Positions 8,726 through 18,100 of a stretch of DNA of 64,000 bases are shown piece after piece. Below the pieces are notes generated by a model. It was not told where the DNA came from. It was given only the letters and a program-made list of their open reading frames with translations, and ran no database searches. Source of the DNA: RGIG3701 sp964438515. Lineage in GTDB: Bacteria; Planctomycetota; Planctomycetia; Pirellulales; Thermoguttaceae. Each line of letters begins with the position of its first letter. The first letter of the stretch is position 1. The stretch covers positions 62,001 to 126,000 of the forward strand of contig CAYTLK010000001.1 of assembly GCA_964438515.1 (NCBI GenBank). The letters run 5' to 3'. The translations under genes were made by a program, and so were the position numbers.

Positions 8726-10792
8726 TTACCAGAAATAAACGTACAGAGCCACTGTAATGAGGACGACACAAGCACCGGCCATCGCAGCGCCCTTCGACTG
8801 CGTCATATCCATCTCGGTTTTGTGCGGCAGCACAATCGCATCTTTACGCGGAAACAGGACGTTCACGAGGAACATCAGCGCCCACAAAACACCGAACGTA
8901 ATCGCCATTTGGTTGAGATAGTTCATCCCAGCCGTCTGAGGAACGACTTTCGTTGCGTAGTACACGATTGGGCTGAGCAGAATCGCCATCGCACCGGCAA
9001 AACCAGGAACGCGCTTCGAAATGAGACCGTAGAGGAACACCACAAGGACGCCGGGGGACAAATAACCCTGGAATTCCTGAATGTATTTGAAGAGTCCGCC
9101 GAATTTCGGATTCGCGAGAATGGGAACGAGCAGACACGCAAAAACCATGAACAGAACCACGCAGAAACGTCCGACGAAAACCTGCGTCTTGGGCGACGCC
9201 TTCTTGTTGATGTATTCGTTATAAATATCCATCGTGAAGATCGTCGAAGCCGCATTGAGCATCGAAGCGAGCGAACTCATAATCGCGCCGAAGAGCGCCG
9301 CAAGGACGAACCCCGCAATTCCAGCCGGGAACGGAAGATTTCGAAGCAGCAGCGGGAAAGCCGCGTCGTATTTGTAACCAATCAGTTCTTTTTGAACGTT
9401 TTTCTGACCCTTCAGAACTTCCTCGTTCATGCTGTTGAGCGCCAGCGCGTTCACCGTTCCGGCATCCATTTCCACTTTCGCTTTTGCATTTTCGTCGCTG
9501 ATTTTCGCAGCGTTTTTCTGCAAATCCGCATCGAACGCGTTTTCATCCAGTTTGAGCTGTTTTCGATTGAACTTTGCGATATTTGTTGCATCTTCATAAT
9601 GCAGGCAGGCGAAATCACGGTCAAATTTGAACAACGAGTCAGTTTTATCGTCTTTCGCAGGGGTTCCGGCCGCCAAACGCTCGTACAGCGCCAGTGTCGG
9701 TTTGTTTGCCAGAGCGTCGGTCTGCGCCTCTTCCGCCATCTGCGAGTGGTACATATTAAACGCCAAAATACCGGGAATCACGACGATAAACGGAATAATA
9801 AGTTTCATCGCCGCCGCAAAAACAATCCCTTTCTGTCCTTCCGCAAGCGACCGAGACCCCAGCGTCCTCTGCATGATGTACTGATTCAGACCCCAATAAT
9901 AGAAGTTTGGAATCCAAATACCGAACAAAAGCGTCGTCCAAACGATGTTCGGGTCGTTGAGCGGACGAATCATATGCAGTTTGTCGGCGTCGATTGTTGT
10001 GAATTTTTCGAGAACTGGCGACTCATCGGTCACATCGGAAAACATGTCGGCGTCGGCTCCGCTCTGGTACGCGGCGGGACGCTGATACTGCGGCGTCGCC
10101 TGCATGTCGGCAATTTTCATTTCGTCAAACTCGCCGAATGCGTAAAGCATCACCACTGCGCCGCCCAAAATCAGAGCCGTTCCCTGAAGCAAATCCGCCC
10201 AGGCGCACGCTTTCAGACCGCCGATGAAGACGTAGCAAGCGGCCAAAATTCCGAGCACCCAGCTTGCGGTGTAAACGTTCACCGTAATTCCCGCAAAAAG
10301 AACTGTCCCGTGGAACAGCGTATCAATCGTGAGTGCGCCCAAATAAATCACGGCCGCAATGGAAACTCCAACGAGAATAATCATCATAAAGAGCGACATC
10401 AGGGAGCGCGCGAACTTATTGTAACGATATTCGAGAAACTCAGGAATCGTATAAATACCGCATTTGAGGAACATGGGGAGGAAGATGAAACCGACTCCGA
10501 CGAGCGTGATGGCGGCGATCCATTCAAAACTTGCGATTGCGAGTCCCGTGCACTGCGCGGCATTTCCCGCCATTCCGACGAACTGTTCGGCAGAAATGTT
10601 TGCTGCAATGAGCGAAAAACCGATGAGCCACCAAGAAAGACCGCGCCCTGCAAGGAAATAATCCTCACTCGACTCGCCGGCGGAACGGCTTTTCAAAGTA
10701 CTGATGACGATAACCGCGATGATAAATGCGACGAAAACGCCAATATCGACCGCACCGAAATTAAATCCGGTTTGGGAAAGCAAAAAATTCAT
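8726..10792 (-). CDS. Sodium:solute symporter (SSS family) with large polar loop insertion
   Basis: A 688-residue membrane protein with about 14 hydrophobic helices. SSS features: IGFSLIAANISAEQFVGMAG, IYTIPEFLEYRYN, AYVFIGGLKACAWAD-like segment and GAIMSSLASMLNAASTIFTMD near the Na2 site. This family imports sugars, sialic acid or similar solutes with Na+; the substrate is not readable here. A polar, Asp/Lys-rich segment of about 125 residues (9365-9745) interrupts the transmembrane core. I place the start at 10792, with GGAG 10 bases upstream; the open frame continues to 10903, but that extension would translate repeat A2. It diverges from lpxK. Confidence 0.9.
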   Translation of the reverse strand: MNFLLSQTGFNFGAVDIGVFVAFIIAVIVISTLKSRSAGESSEDYFLAGRGLSWWLIGFSLIAANISAEQFVGMAGNAAQCTGLAIASFEWIAAITLVGVGFIFLPMFLKCGIYTIPEFLEYRYNKFARSLMSLFMMIILVGVSIAAVIYLGALTIDTLFHGTVLFAGITVNVYTASWVLGILAACYVFIGGLKACAWADLLQGTALILGGAVVMLYAFGEFDEMKIADMQATPQYQRPAAYQSGADADMFSDVTDESPVLEKFTTIDADKLHMIRPLNDPNIVWTTLLFGIWIPNFYYWGLNQYIMQRTLGSRSLAEGQKGIVFAAAMKLIIPFIVVIPGILAFNMYHSQMAEEAQTDALANKPTLALYERLAAGTPAKDDKTDSLFKFDRDFACLHYEDATNIAKFNRKQLKLDENAFDADLQKNAAKISDENAKAKVEMDAGTVNALALNSMNEEVLKGQKNVQKELIGYKYDAAFPLLLRNLPFPAGIAGFVLAALFGAIMSSLASMLNAASTIFTMDIYNEYINKKASPKTQVFVGRFCVVLFMVFACLLVPILANPKFGGLFKYIQEFQGYLSPGVLVVFLYGLISKRVPGFAGAMAILLSPIVYYATKVVPQTAGMNYLNQMAITFGVLWALMFLVNVLFPRKDAIVLPHKTEMDMTQSKGAAMAGACVVLITVALYVYFW

Positions 10793-10850
10793 AAAAGAAA
10801 CTCCAAATGGGTATAAAAATTCACGAACGTTTAAAATATCCTCATTCCAC

Positions 10851-11033
10851 AAAATATTAGGAGTTTTCCGGGTGAGAGGTCTGGGGAGAGGGGAGACTTG
10901 CAAAAAGCCCTTCTCCCCGCGACGGTAAATTCTTGACGGGCAGCCAGATTCTCCCGCAGGGTGAATCGCGCGTGAAACCGAGGCCGAAAAACTCCAAACG
11001 ATTCCCTAAATTTTCAGGTGTGATGAGTATATA
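10851..11033 (-). repeat. Dispersed repeat type A, copy A2 (inverted)
   Basis: The reverse complement aligns along its full length with copy A1, with scattered substitutions, for example CACCCTGCGGGAG in place of CACCCTAACGGGAG. It lies between the divergent symporter and lpxK genes, which makes the whole intergenic stretch 10793-11159 mostly repeat. Confidence 0.85.
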
Positions 11034-11159
11034 CTACTTCTTCCTATTTTAAACCGAAAATTCAAAATGGCAAGATGGGAAATTTAAAATATCCGAAAAT
11101 TTCCAAAAATTTTCTGGAGAAATTGGAAAAATCGGAAAAAATATGCTACAATAGAGAAA

Positions 11160-12356
11160 ATGAGAAAAAAATCTTCCGAGAAAGAAAAAGATATGAATTC
11201 CGAACGATTTCGACGAATCCTGTTGCACGAGGAACACGGTCCCTCCGCCGTATGCTGGCGTTGCTTCCTCGAAACGGTGCGTCCTTTTTACGCTTTGGCC
11301 GTCTGGCTGCGCAATCGTTCTTTCGACCGTCATCCGGAACGCACGTTTCATGCAGCAGTTCCCGTCCTTTCAATCGGAAATCTGACGCTTGGAGGAACCG
11401 GAAAAAGTCCCGTCGTCTTTTGGATCGCCCGCGAACTCCTGCTTCAAGGCCGAAAAATCGCCGTTCTGAGTCGGGGTTACAAATCGAAAGAACAAAATCG
11501 AGAAATCAAACAGAAATGCAATCAAAATCAAAAGAACGAATCGAATCCGGAAACCAATTCCGAAACCGATTTGGAAACCAATTTTTTGAACGATGAGGGG
11601 CGCGAACTCGCAAAACGTCTTCCTGAAGTCGTGCAGCTTCAAAATCCGAACCGCTGTGAAAGCGCGCGCTGTGCCGTCGAAAAATGGGGGGCTGAGGTGC
11701 TTCTTTTGGATGACGGATTTCAGCACAGAAAACTATATCGAGACGGAAACATCGTTCTGGTGGATGCTTCGGAACCTTTCGGTTTAACCGGTCGGCTTTT
11801 CCCGTGCGGAACGCTGCGCGAACCGATGCGTGAACTTCGGCGGGCCGACGTCCTTATTTTGACGCATGCGGAACAGTTGAGTCTGCGCGAACGTCACACG
11901 CTTCGTGAGGAACTGGAAACGCGATTTCCTTCCCCGAAAAAACGTCTGTGGGTCGAAACGACGTACGAACCAACGGGTTTGGCGGCAAAAGATGGTTCGA
12001 TTTTAACGATTGCGGAAGCGCAGAATCGATTCTCGAAACAGAAAATCGGCGCATTCTGCGGAATTGGGAAACCGACCGGATTTTTCGAAACGTTAAAACG
12101 AGCAGGGCTGGAACCCGCTTCGACGAAAAATTTTGCAGACCATCAGGTGTACGGAACGGATGAAACCCGCGAAATCGTACAATGGGCGCAGACGGAAGGC
12201 CTTGAAGTTGTTATTTGTACAGAAAAAGATGCCGTCAAACTGAAGCCGGAACTTTTTCAGCAGCTGCCGCTTTTTTCCCTTCGCGCGGAAGTGTCTTTTT
12301 TGGAGGGGCGAGAAATCTTTCAGGAATGGATTCTTTCGAAAATCGGAAAAAAATAG
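11160..12356 (+). CDS. lpxK: Tetraacyldisaccharide 4'-kinase LpxK
   Basis: Phosphorylates the 4' position of the lipid A disaccharide at the inner membrane. The P-loop SIGNLTLGGTGKSP is near residue 70, then AVLSRGYK, the Walker B-like LLLDDGFQHRKL, VDASEPFG, GRLFPCGTLREP and late CGIGKPTGFF, all typical of LpxK. Between SRGYK and DEGRELAKRLPEV there is an Asn/Gln/Glu/Thr-rich insert of about 37 residues not usual for the family. A TACAAT box at 11147-11152 leaves almost no leader before the first ATG, so translation may start at the second ATG (11193). With kdsA and kdsD it indicates an LPS-type outer membrane. Confidence 0.92.
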   Translation: MRKKSSEKEKDMNSERFRRILLHEEHGPSAVCWRCFLETVRPFYALAVWLRNRSFDRHPERTFHAAVPVLSIGNLTLGGTGKSPVVFWIARELLLQGRKIAVLSRGYKSKEQNREIKQKCNQNQKNESNPETNSETDLETNFLNDEGRELAKRLPEVVQLQNPNRCESARCAVEKWGAEVLLLDDGFQHRKLYRDGNIVLVDASEPFGLTGRLFPCGTLREPMRELRRADVLILTHAEQLSLRERHTLREELETRFPSPKKRLWVETTYEPTGLAAKDGSILTIAEAQNRFSKQKIGAFCGIGKPTGFFETLKRAGLEPASTKNFADHQVYGTDETREIVQWAQTEGLEVVICTEKDAVKLKPELFQQLPLFSLRAEVSFLEGREIFQEWILSKIGKK

Positions 12357-12469
12357 AAAAATCAAGAAAAAAGATTGGGGGAAATAGGAAGAATTTAGAG
12401 AAAATTTGGATTTTTTAGATTTTTGGAGTAAAATTTTAAAAAATTTTTTTGGAAAAATGAGGAAAGGAG

Positions 12470-12497
12470 TTGATTTAGGTAAAAAAGAAGCTATAAT
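12470..12497 (+). promoter_or_regulatory. Promoter of the TPR gene
   Basis: TTGATT (12470-12475), 16 bases, TATAAT (12492-12497), about 30 bases ahead of the GTG start. Confidence 0.6.
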
Positions 12498-12528
12498 AAG
12501 AATGGGTCTTTTTTGAGGGAGAAAAAAG

Positions 12529-13083
12529 GTGGAGAATTCGTTGGACGCAATTCGACTAAAAAAAATTACGCTTCGGGCCGAGGGATACCTCGAACTCGGA
12601 ATGCCGTTGCGTACACTGGAGGAAGTTCGACGAGCAAACGAGCTGCGTTTATCCTTTACGCCCCAGTTGCTGTATCTCGAAGGCGCCGCGCTTTTTGAAA
12701 CGAAAAAATATCGCGACGCGCTCTATCCGCTCGGTCAGGCGGTTTTGATGGAACCGTCCGACATCAAATTATGGCTCCTCATCGGAATGTGCCAAAAACG
12801 GGTCGGACGCTGCGATTTGGCGATCGAATCCCTCGAAAATGCGCTCTTCATTCAGCCGAAATCGACGGTGATTCTGTACAATCTCGCCTGCTACCACGCA
12901 CTCGCAAAACAGACTGAAAAATGTCTCAAATATCTGTCACGCTGTTTGTATCTGGACCCTACGTTTCGTGATTTTGTGAATCGGGAGCCGGACTTCAATC
13001 TTGTGCGCAATCGCGGAGAGTTCCTCACGATGATGGAAGAATGCGACCGCAGACTCGGTAAAAGCGGGACGACTCCTCGATAA
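12529..13083 (+). CDS. Tetratricopeptide-repeat protein
   Basis: A 184-residue cytoplasmic protein, GTG start (GAGGGAGAAAAAAG upstream; no ATG before residue 25). It consists of four to five TPR-like helical pairs: PQLLYLEGAALFETKKYRDA, KLWLLIGMCQKRVGRCDLA, TVILYNLACYHALAKQTEKC and a closing helix. TPRs bind partner proteins; no partner is indicated. The C-terminal LDPTFRDFVNREPDFNLVRN resembles the tail of TPR proteins ending in a last helix with an aspartate-rich turn. It is a single-gene unit with promoter and terminator. Confidence 0.75.
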   Translation: MENSLDAIRLKKITLRAEGYLELGMPLRTLEEVRRANELRLSFTPQLLYLEGAALFETKKYRDALYPLGQAVLMEPSDIKLWLLIGMCQKRVGRCDLAIESLENALFIQPKSTVILYNLACYHALAKQTEKCLKYLSRCLYLDPTFRDFVNREPDFNLVRNRGEFLTMMEECDRRLGKSGTTPR

Positions 13084-13099
13084 AAAAATATCGTATCTG

Positions 13100-13134
13100 C
13101 GAACGGAATTCTTCCTTCAATTCCGTTCGTTTTT
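13100..13134. terminator. Bidirectional terminator
   Basis: CGAACGGAATT (13100-13110) pairs perfectly with AATTCCGTTCG (13119-13129) around an 8-base loop, followed by T5. It serves the TPR gene and may also serve the convergent sialidase. Confidence 0.8.
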
Positions 13135-13157
13135 CGTTCTTTTATTCTTTCATTTTT

Positions 13158-14723
13158 TTATTCTTTCGGCGCAGCAACTGCTGAAACAAAAACGGCGGTG
13201 TCGGGCGCTTTTCCAGAATAGAAGGAGACGTAATGCGTCTTTCCGATGAACGTCGCATTCGCATTTCCCGCATCAAACGTCACCGCACTTCCAACCGCAA
13301 CCGCTTCGGAAGTCGGCCAGCTGAGCGGATTTTCGAAAATGCGTTCCGCCGAAACCACACGCCGCCGAACGACGCCGCGCCCGCGATGGTAGTAATAATT
13401 ACTGACCAAACCCGTTTCTGAATCGAAAACCAAACTCGGTGTGGAGGCCAAAACGTCGCCGATGTTGGTTTTTGTACGTTTCCACGTTGCTCCGGAGTCG
13501 GTCGAAGTCAGTTGAAACTGGGAGTTTTGGGTCGTCAGTCCCCCCAATTCCGTCCGCGCCAGCGCCAGAATTTTTCCATCACCGAGCCAGACGGCGGACT
13601 GTTCGGTCGGCCAATCGACTTTTAGGAGTTCGGATTCAACAACGTGCTGAGTCCAAGTGGCTCCGTCGTCGCTGCTCGTGAGCGTCCCCCAGGAGTGGCA
13701 CGGCCCGTCATCGTCGTATTTTCCTGCAAACCACAGCGCCATCAGCCCCGCGTTCGGGACCGAAAACACGTCGGTTATTTGTATCGGAACGATTTCGAGT
13801 TTCGGCGCCGCGAGGTGCGTAAACGTCACGCCGTCCGTCGAACGGTACAAATCGTGATTGAACTGACCGTGACCGATTCTCCGCACCCAAAGCAGCATCG
13901 CGCCCGTGGAATCAAGGCCCTTTCCAATCTCAACCTCGCCGTCTCTGTCCGTATTTGCAACGACGGTTTCATCCGTCCAAGTTTTTCCGCCGTCCGAGGA
14001 AGTGCGAGCGTAAACCGCCCGAGCGTCTTCCGCAATGGTGTGTCCCGACCCGCGGCTGTACACGCAAACGAGTTTTTCCCCGATCGCCTGAAGCATCGGC
14101 CACGAATTGTAGCCGCTCACATCCTGCACGACGAATGCACTTTTCGGCGCGCGCAGCGGCGTAATTTTAACGAGCGCCAAACCGTCCGGACGCGTAAAAG
14201 TGTCGGCCGGGTCGCCAGGCTCGCGCTGAATCCGCACCACTAAAGGAGCCGACGAATCGACCGCATAATACGACTCTAAAACGATCGTGCGAGGCCGAAG
14301 CGGCGCAGCGGCGAGAGGCGTGCGTACCGGATTTCCAAGAACGCAGGACGACGTAAATTCTTCTCCCGCAAGCATTTGCGAAAGATGGACCCGATAGACG
14401 TCTTCGAGTGAGGGATTCGTTTCTTCGTCGGTCGTCGTCACAACGATTTCCACTTTCACGCCGCCGCAGTTTTGAGGTAAATTGGTTACAATCCCGACAA
14501 CCGACTGTCCGACCGTCCCGCCGGAGAGCGACCAAACCGGAAGATTTCCCATCGTCACAAGCGACGGCTCGCCCGTTGCGATCGACAAATCGTTTGCCGT
14601 CAGAAAAATGGGCGTCATGGAATCCGATTCCGCGCACTTCTGCGCAAAAACGCAGGGACCGGATCCGGTGAAAATCAATGCAAGAAAGAATATTGCACAC
14701 AATATAGAGAGTCTGAATCGCAT
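13158..14723 (-). CDS. Secreted sialidase-like protein (BNR/Asp-box)
   Basis: A 521-residue exported protein; signal peptide RFRLSILCAIFFLALIFTG ending near VFAQ. At least four Asp-boxes (S-x-D-x-G-x-T-W) are visible: SSDGGKTWT, STDGVTF (degenerate), SSDDGATWT and STDSGATWK, as in six-bladed beta-propeller sialidases (GH33) and related neuraminidase-like proteins. Several Arg residues that could form the sialic-acid triad are present but were not aligned, so the activity is inferred. I chose the ATG at 14723, which has AGGAG upstream and opens the signal peptide, over an in-frame start 24 codons earlier. Probably acts on host sialoglycans with the downstream-coded glycosidase. Confidence 0.75.
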   Translation of the reverse strand: MRFRLSILCAIFFLALIFTGSGPCVFAQKCAESDSMTPIFLTANDLSIATGEPSLVTMGNLPVWSLSGGTVGQSVVGIVTNLPQNCGGVKVEIVVTTTDEETNPSLEDVYRVHLSQMLAGEEFTSSCVLGNPVRTPLAAAPLRPRTIVLESYYAVDSSAPLVVRIQREPGDPADTFTRPDGLALVKITPLRAPKSAFVVQDVSGYNSWPMLQAIGEKLVCVYSRGSGHTIAEDARAVYARTSSDGGKTWTDETVVANTDRDGEVEIGKGLDSTGAMLLWVRRIGHGQFNHDLYRSTDGVTFTHLAAPKLEIVPIQITDVFSVPNAGLMALWFAGKYDDDGPCHSWGTLTSSDDGATWTQHVVESELLKVDWPTEQSAVWLGDGKILALARTELGGLTTQNSQFQLTSTDSGATWKRTKTNIGDVLASTPSLVFDSETGLVSNYYYHRGRGVVRRRVVSAERIFENPLSWPTSEAVAVGSAVTFDAGNANATFIGKTHYVSFYSGKAPDTAVFVSAVAAPKE

Positions 14724-15198
14724 AAACACTCCTAAAATAGATAAAATGGGGGGGAATGGGGGATGGGAAATAATGAAAATGTGTTGCGTTTTCAAAAAAT
14801 ATCGGTTTTCGATGAATAAAGCAACAGCCGCCGCAAAAAAGGAACGACTGTTGCTGAAGCGTTCAAAACTTTTAGGAAGTTCTAAAAACCTCAGATTTAA
14901 AATTTTTACAAAAAAACGTTACTGTACGAAAGTCGTATAATGAAAGTTGTGTTTCAAGGGTCTTTTTGCACCGTGGCGGTGTTTCCACCCTAACGGGAGG
15001 AAACAAAACGCTCCCGTACTGTCGTAACGGTCGTGGGGAAAAAACATTTTGAATGTTGTTTACTGCTCGCAATTTCGCTCCAACGAGAGCGTCACTCGTG
15101 CGGCAGCACTTTCGCCCGTCGCGGCTCACGACCCCAGACCCCTTTTTCAAAAACTTTTTAATATTGTGTTTTTATGACTTCCTTTTTGAATACAACTC
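14724..15198. other. Intergenic region largely occupied by repeat B1
   Basis: A 475-base stretch between two minus-strand genes. 14724-14873 holds a G-rich run (GGGGGGGAATGGGGG) and an imperfect GCAACAG/CTGTTGC dyad, with no ORF I trust. 14874-15183 is repeat B1. Confidence 0.6.
14874..15183 (+). repeat. Dispersed MITE-like repeat type B, copy B1
   Basis: 310 bases bounded by terminal inverted repeats: AGGAAGTTCTAAAAAC at the left and, read inward from the right, AGGAAGTCATAAAAAC. The interior matches the inverse of copy B2 (TTTCCACCCTAACGGGAGG, then AAACAAAACGCTCCCGTACT) apart from an extra block of about 70 bases in B1 (from about 15061 to about 15130) with its own small hairpins (CGCTCCAACGAGAGCG; GTGCGGCAGCAC). 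No transposase is encoded. Confidence 0.85.
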
Positions 15199-18100
15199 TT
15201 AAAATTCAACCTTATAAATCTTCGCGTCTTCGACTTTCACGTGAAACGTCGTTCGACCGTCCTTCGTGGTGAATTCCACATCTTTTCCATCGCAGCTCAC
15301 GCTTTTTACGGGTTTTTCACTCTTTTCAAGCGTGACGTCAAACTCACTTTCCGGAGGAAGCGGCAAAATTTCCAACCCGTTTTCCGTTGGTTGAACCCGA
15401 ATCACGCCGAGCGTCGAGATGCCGTTCCAGCAGAAGGGGGTTTTATTTCCCACAAGACGCTGAAAATCGTCCATCGTTTCCGTAATCGCAACCGGACTGA
15501 TTTCGCCGTCGATTTTTCCATCCCGAATCTGGAACGAAGCGACAGAATAACGTACATCCTGCGCACTTTCGCCCATGAGCGTGTAGCGTTTCTGCGTGTC
15601 GTACAGCCCAACCATCACGTGATACACGCCGTCCCGAGCGTCTTCCGGAACCCGAAACACGTGACCCGCGCCCGTTTCGATGTTCTGTGTTTCCGGCGAC
15701 GTCCCCCACTTCGATGTAGGAATATCGCACGAATAACCGTCATACCAGCCCGTCGGCTTAAAATCGTACCCGCGCCGAGGTTCGTATACGTGTGCAAAAA
15801 TCGAAAGATCTTTCGGTGCAGGTCCGCCGCACTTCCAGTTCGTCACAACTTCAAACGCTTTTCCGTCTTCAAGCACTTTCGCGCTCTTCATCGTCGGCTG
15901 AATCGGGAGCAAATTTACGGTCTGTTTTCCGCGGCCGTTCATGTAGAAAGAACCATCGGGACGACGCGACATTTCGACGATTTCCTGCGTATTTTCAGGA
16001 TTGCGGACGATTCCGGAGAGGAAAGCGCCTTTCCCGTTCAAAACGACGAAACCGTATTTTGGAAGGAGATAGTTTTTCACTTTCCAATTTTCGACGTCTC
16101 GATTTACGTACACCTTGAAACCGTTGCTCCAAGTGACGCATTGATGACGGATATTTCCGTCCACGAAATCAACACCCTCGATTTCCTCGTCGGCGAGCGA
16201 CCGCACAACGTGCTGCGCGAGATAGTTTTTCCGCACACTTCCGGCAAAAATCGTGTCGGCTTCAACCATCAGATCGAGTCCGCCGAGAATTTCGGCGCTG
16301 ATGTAATCGTCACTCATCGCGTTGTGCAGATTTGCATCGCGCAGTGCCATGTAACGACCGGAATAACCGGCGCCGTGACGCGAGAAATTCGTGTGATTCA
16401 CGGCGGTAAACCACGGCGTTCGCGCCCAATTGCCGCACGGAATGAACATCCGCCACGAACCGCCTTTTTCCGAATCGATCAGCATCCACTGACAGTCCGC
16501 GCCCGTAATGGACCCCAAAAGAGCATCGGCACCCGCTTCACTCATCGTGATTCCAGGAACGTTTTTCCCGTCGATTTCGTGCGAAAGTCCGGCAGAAATC
16601 GTCTCAAAAGCGTCTTTCCAACAAGCGGCCGTCTGCGTCATCGGATGGAATTGACCGTCGCGGCCATAATATTCGTACACATTCGCCGAGGTGAAAACGT
16701 CCACAAAATACGCGTCCATCGTCGGTAAATATTTGCGGTCAAGCGCCAAATTTCGTTCCAGGAAGGGTTTGAAAAGGTCGGGACGCCACTGATAGCTCTG
16801 CACGCCTGCGCCGTGATTGATCCACGCTTTGCGCGGCGTGCCGTTTGCGTGAAAATCGATATAATCGTACGAAAACTCTTCCGCATCCGGATAGTAATCG
16901 ATGTAATTGTCGTGCACTCCGAACGGGATTCCGTGCGCAGCGCAAAGTTCTGCGAGTTCCTTCAGTTCCTCGTATTTTCCGAGTCCGGAAAGCACGCAGG
17001 TCGGAGCGTCGGGATTCGTATTCCAAATGTCGGGCAGACGAACGTCGTACCCCCAGCACTGCCAGACGTGCTTCACAAAAAGCGAGTCGGTCACGCCGTA
17101 CTGAATGGCTTTGCGCATTTCTTCGACGTTCTGCGCGTACGCACCGCCCCAAACATCGTAGGTGAGGCGTCCTCGTTTCCGTTCCACACCGGGAGCCGTA
17201 CGCGGGAGCCACGTGTTGTTTTTACGATATTTCACGGCGGCGTCGAAGGCGTTTTTGTAGTCGGGAACGAGCGCAAGTTTGAACCAGCTGTTCATTTCGA
17301 GCGTGTAAATTCGGTTCTCGCCGTCACAGTTGAACGCCGCAGGAGCGTTCGACGCACCCATAAGCAGCGACGTTCCGTTTTCGAAATCCATTCCGACGTG
17401 ACTGGCCGCCAGATTGTGACCGCCCATTCCCATCCGGAATTTCTTCGGATTTTCGTTCACAAATCCGTGTCCCCAGTAGACGCGTTTTGCGGTTTTGTCG
17501 GCGGCACGGAACGTAAAGTTGCGAATTTCCGTCGGATTGGTTTTCGGAACGTCAAAAACGAGCATTCCATTTTCGGCGTACACGCGCACCTCGATCGGAA
17601 ATTCCGTGTCGTTTGCGAGAAGCGTACAGTTGAAAAGCAGCGTTTTTCCGTCTTCCGCAAGTTTCAGTTCCGGTTTCTTCGTAAAAACGGTACTTGAAGT
17701 CGTGAGGCTCTGCGCGCCGACCGCCAGCGTGATTCCGTCAAACGTCACGAACGAATCGGGTTTTTTCGGGTTTCCGACGCTGATTTTTGCATCCAGCAGA
17801 CCGTTTGCACCCGGATAAATTCTGGCAGAGGATTCCTCATCCAATTTCAGCTCAAACGGCTTGTTCTGCGCCGCATCGACGCTTTCCGCCAGACGCATTC
17901 CGCGTCCTGAATTGAACGTCATTCCACTCAGGAAGCAGCCGTCGCACGTCGTGTTGTTTTTCGGACCGGGATTCATTTCCACGACGAACGTAAATGCTTT
18001 TCCTGCATACGCGTCGACGGAGAAAGAACGATCCTCCCAAACGGTACTCACCGTGTGATACTCGTCGAGCAGCACGCGTTCTTTTCCCTCTTCCTGCGCC

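Noticed and set aside
8822..10816. A 664-codon plus-strand open frame opposite the symporter
   Set aside because: It is the antisense of a clear membrane transporter; its product is Arg/His/Asn-rich without family motifs and lacks a ribosome site. Codon bias of the real gene leaves the opposite frame open.
10793..10903. N-terminal extension of the symporter to the first in-frame start
   Set aside because: It would translate repeat A2; the inner ATG has the ribosome site and begins the first helix region.
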